Below the pieces are notes generated by a model that was not told where the DNA came from, did no database searches, and saw nothing but the letters and a program-made list of their open reading frames with translations. The position numbers were made by a program, and so were the translations under genes. From the NCBI GenBank assembly GCA_002432085.1, contig DJFN01000260.1, positions 1 through 8,364 of the forward strand: a DNA stretch of 8,364 nt, read 5' to 3'. Shown in pieces: positions 5,694 through 8,364 of the stretch; the stretch's first letter is position 1; the number at the start of each line of letters is the position of its first letter. Source of the DNA: Flavobacteriales bacterium UBA5871 (lineage in GTDB: Bacteria; Bacteroidota; Bacteroidia; Flavobacteriales_D; Crocinitomicaceae).

Positions 5694-8364
5694 ATGCTAA
5701 GAACGCTTCTCCTATTATTGTCAGTAGCGGTAACAGGTTTTTGTCTCGCTCAACGTGGCAAGAACAACAATTACACCGTAACTTCTGCCGGAACGCAACT
5801 AAACGTTTATACCACTTTAACGCTGAATGCGGCTGCCAATGCGACGACAATTGCTGTCGGAAACAACACACTCACCAACAGTTTTCTGACCAATCCGCTC
5901 GAGCCCGGAGACCTTATTCTGATCGTTCAGATGCAGGGAGCAGGAATTGATGTGGATTATCAATATGCGACCGCATCCAGCGGGTTTACAACAGCTTCCG
6001 GGCATTCGTTCGACTGGTGGGATTACAAGCATTTATGGGGACAGGTTACAGCATACAACAACTGTGGGAAATACGAGTTCGCTGAAGTCAAATCCATCGG
6101 CTCGGGAACAATCGATCTTCAATGCGGATTGAAAAACGCTTATACAGCAGCCGGAAAAGTGCAGGTGATTCGCGTACCGCGTCTGCAAAACCTGGTATTA
6201 AACGCTAATACGTCCATCGTTCCACCAGCGTGGAATGGAAGCACAGGAGGTGTGGTAGCGCTGGAAGTAAACGGGAACGTTACTTTCAATAACAATGCAA
6301 AAATCAGCGTAACCGGAACCGGTTTCCGCGGTGGCGCTTTGTCGGCAGGCGGAAGCTCTATTTCTTCCGGACCGACTTCTGATAACTTCACAGGGTCCCA
6401 GGTGGCAACCAACGGTGCGGAAAGAGGAGAAAGCATCGGTGGTTTTACAACCGAATACTCGGCGATGTTCTCCCGTTACGGAAACGGTGCTGCGGCTAAC
6501 GGCGGCGGCGGCGGAAACAACCAGAATGCCGGTGGCGGCGGCGGTGCCAATATCTCGAATTCAGCAACACCGTACACAGGGAAAGGCGTTCCGGCAGCCG
6601 GCTATGCAGCTGCGTGGAACCTCGAAGCGCCCGGTATGGCAACATCCAGCAGCCCGGGTGGTGGGCGTGGAGGTTATTCCTATTCACAATCCGATCAGAA
6701 TGCGTTGGCAGTCGGGCCAAATAACGCCGCATGGAACGTCGATTACCGCCGTGATGAAGGCGGTTTTGGCGGTCATCCGCTGACGTATGATGCAACCCGA
6801 GCATTTATGGGCGGTGGCGGCGGTGCCGGTCATCAGAACCAGAGCGAAGGCGGTGCAGGTGGTACCGGAGGTGGTATTGCCTTTCTGACCGTTTACGGAA
6901 GCATCACAGGCGCAACAAATGCAGGTGTTGAGGCTAACGGCGCTGTTGGATATGGTGCCAATCATACCAATGCGGCTGCAGGCATCGGTCAGAAAAAAGG
7001 ACATGACGGAGCCGGTGGAGCTGGCGGCGGTGGTGCGATCATCATCAGCTGTGGAACGGCATTACCAGCCAACTTAACGCTTTCAGCAAATGGGGGAGCC
7101 GGTGGAAATCAGAACCTCAGCCTTGGGCAATTTGTAACAGCCAGTGAAGCAGACGGTCCCGGAGGTGGTGGCGCAGGTGGAATGATTGCGTTTACATCCG
7201 GTACGCCTGTTCAAACAGTAGCGGGTGGTGCCAATGGTGTGACCAACTCTGCACATCTTGCTGAATTCCCACCAAATGGTGCTACAGCCGGATCACCGGG
7301 TGTTTCAGGACTTCCACAAAACTTTTTCGACCTCAATGTATCGAATGCAACGATCTGTACAGGAAACTCGGCAACGCTCACAGCTACGGTTGCCGGAACA
7401 TTGCCGCCGGGAACGGGAATTGCCTGGTACACGACACCGTACGGTGGAACGCCGATCGATAACGATGCTTCTTATACAACACCTGTATTGACCGGCTCGA
7501 CGACGTACTGGGTGGGAACCTGTCCGGGAACTTTCCGCAAGCCGGTTACCGTTACAGTTGGCGGACCTACGATCACCGGAACGGCTTCCATTACGCATGT
7601 AACCTGTACGACTTCAGGCTCGATCACCGGATTGTCGACCAGCGGAGGTGTGAACCCGATCACGATCGAATGGAATGGTGTCGTAACGCCGACGATGAAC
7701 CTTACAAACGCTTCTGCAGGTACATACAACGTCGTAGTTACGGACGATGCGGGCTGTACAGCAACAGCAGGCCCGTTTACGATCAACTCAACCGGTGGAC
7801 CGACCATCAACACGACCAACATGGTGGTAACGGACGAGAACTGCCTCGGCAACAACGGCTCGATCACTGGCATCACGACTACAGGAAACGTTGTTTCCGT
7901 TTCCTGGAACGGTGGCACTTATTCGACATTGAACATCAATAACCTGCCGGCAGGAAATTATTCGCTGCTGGTAACCGATAACCTGGGCTGTACGGCAACT
8001 GCGGGACCAATTGTTGTGAACCAGACGGCCGGACCTTCCATTTCAACGACCGGAATGGTCATCAATGACGAAACCTGTAGCAATTCGAACGGTTCCATTA
8101 CAGGTATCGTTGCAACAGGTAACAGCCTCACGTATGACTGGAGCGGAACCACAACTGCAGATGAAGATCTGACAGGTGTTCCGGCCGGAAGCTATACGCT
8201 GACCGTTGAAGACAATCTCGGCTGTACAGCCACAGCAGGACCGTTCACGGTAGCTAATGAAGCCGGTCCGACATTGTCTACAACAGCTATGGTCATCACC
8301 GACGAGCATTGCGGACAGGCAGACGGTTCCATTACAGGCATTCAGATCAACGGAGGAACAACAC
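5694..8364 (+). CDS. Giant secreted adhesin-like protein with Gly-rich region, Ig-like domain and SprB-like repeats (3' end outside window)
   Basis: One uninterrupted frame of 890 codons from the ATG at 5694 to the right edge, with no stop. Residues 1-19 are a type I signal peptide (MLRT, a run of Leu, cleavage likely at CLA|Q20). Residues about 27-210 are an N-terminal module with the features LEPGDLILIVQMQGAG (69-84), YNNCGKYEFAEV, LQCGLKNAY, VIRVPR and WNGSTGGVVALEVNG. I have seen similar modules ahead of repeat regions in Bacteroidota surface proteins. Residues about 210-530 are rich in Gly/Ala/Asn, with runs of four to five Gly (around 270 and 280). Residues about 547-623 are an Ig-like domain (TICTGNSATLTA, then AWYTTPYGG and TTYWVGTC). 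From 624 on come exact 78-residue SprB-like repeats. Likely exported and surface-displayed; a type IX secretion C-terminal domain would be expected beyond the window but is not seen. Adhesion or gliding is an inference from domain type. Confidence 0.88.
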   Translation, partial: MLRTLLLLLSVAVTGFCLAQRGKNNNYTVTSAGTQLNVYTTLTLNAAANATTIAVGNNTLTNSFLTNPLEPGDLILIVQMQGAGIDVDYQYATASSGFTTASGHSFDWWDYKHLWGQVTAYNNCGKYEFAEVKSIGSGTIDLQCGLKNAYTAAGKVQVIRVPRLQNLVLNANTSIVPPAWNGSTGGVVALEVNGNVTFNNNAKISVTGTGFRGGALSAGGSSISSGPTSDNFTGSQVATNGAERGESIGGFTTEYSAMFSRYGNGAAANGGGGGNNQNAGGGGGANISNSATPYTGKGVPAAGYAAAWNLEAPGMATSSSPGGGRGGYSYSQSDQNALAVGPNNAAWNVDYRRDEGGFGGHPLTYDATRAFMGGGGGAGHQNQSEGGAGGTGGGIAFLTVYGSITGATNAGVEANGAVGYGANHTNAAAGIGQKKGHDGAGGAGGGGAIIISCGTALPANLTLSANGGAGGNQNLSLGQFVTASEADGPGGGGAGGMIAFTSGTPVQTVAGGANGVTNSAHLAEFPPNGATAGSPGVSGLPQNFFDLNVSNATICTGNSATLTATVAGTLPPGTGIAWYTTPYGGTPIDNDASYTTPVLTGSTTYWVGTCPGTFRKPVTVTVGGPTITGTASITHVTCTTSGSITGLSTSGGVNPITIEWNGVVTPTMNLTNASAGTYNVVVTDDAGCTATAGPFTINSTGGPTINTTNMVVTDENCLGNNGSITGITTTGNVVSVSWNGGTYSTLNINNLPAGNYSLLVTDNLGCTATAGPIVVNQTAGPSISTTGMVINDETCSNSNGSITGIVATGNSLTYDWSGTTTADEDLTGVPAGSYTLTVEDNLGCTATAGPFTVANEAGPTLSTTAMVITDEHCGQADGSITGIQINGGTT
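7563..8364 (+). repeat. Tandem 234-bp coding repeats (78 residues each), SprB-like
   Basis: Repeat starts fall at 7563, 7797, 8031 and 8265, each exactly 234 bases apart; the fourth is cut by the window edge. Each repeat opens with GP(T/S), reaches a (V/I)(T/N)DExC motif (the first repeat has THVTC instead), then GSITGI, a Trp-containing strand, PAG.Y.L.VTDNLGC and TATAGP. Each complete repeat has two cysteines about 50 residues apart (for example 638/688 and 717/766), probably a disulfide. The periodicity resembles SprB repeats of Bacteroidota gliding adhesins. Repeats 2-4 are more alike than repeat 1, as in an array that grows by duplication. Confidence 0.88.

Noticed and set aside
7472..7918. 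Minus-strand Val/Pro-rich frame of 148 codons opposite the SprB-like repeats
   Set aside because: The apparent repeats in its protein only mirror the coding repeats of the real gene on the plus strand.

Overview
The window looks like chromosomal DNA from a Bacteroidota bacterium, probably in or near the Flavobacteriales. Three things point there. Promoters match the Bacteroidota consensus (TTG, 19 bases, TAnnTTTG). Start codons lie behind A-rich leaders rather than Shine-Dalgarno boxes. The gene content includes a large secreted protein with SprB-like repeats and a lipoprotein joined to a YqaE/Pmp3 domain. Genus and species cannot be fixed from the sequence alone.

Layout, left to right: (1) 2-601 (+) is the C-terminal third of the AAA2 module and the tail of a ClpC-type unfoldase, ended by a hairpin terminator. 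(2) 659-1084 (-) is a small four-helix membrane protein of the DUF3995 type, converging on clpC, with a clean promoter at 1114-1143. (3) 1271-1657 (-) is a small helical protein I do not recognise, followed by a hairpin region with three copies of one 7-mer. (4) 1762-1879 is an intergenic block built almost entirely of degenerate 7-bp units, running into the folD promoter. (5) 1906-2784 (+) is folD, followed after 31 bases by 2816-3460 (+), a lipoprotein with a C-terminal Pmp3 domain and a strong UUCG-loop terminator. (6) 3511-3605 is a second short-unit repeat block (8-mers, then 7-mers of the same GAC type as in block 4). (7) 3606-5102 (-) is a flavoprotein of the dihydrolipoamide dehydrogenase/transhydrogenase superfamily that has lost both redox cysteines. 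(8) 5152-5634 (+) is a YkgJ-type cysteine-cluster protein, divergent from the flavoprotein across only 49 bases. (9) 5694 to the right edge (+) is one uninterrupted frame of 890 codons: a secreted giant adhesin-like protein with signal peptide, N-terminal module, glycine-rich region, Ig-like domain and exact 78-residue repeats, continuing out of the window.

Most genes are single housekeeping or accessory units rather than one system. The parts that stand out are the two intergenic short-unit repeat blocks, the flavoprotein without a disulfide, the lipoprotein-Pmp3 fusion, the near-leaderless divergent promoter region, and the repeat-bearing surface protein. I found no defence system, CRISPR array, mobile element or RNA gene.
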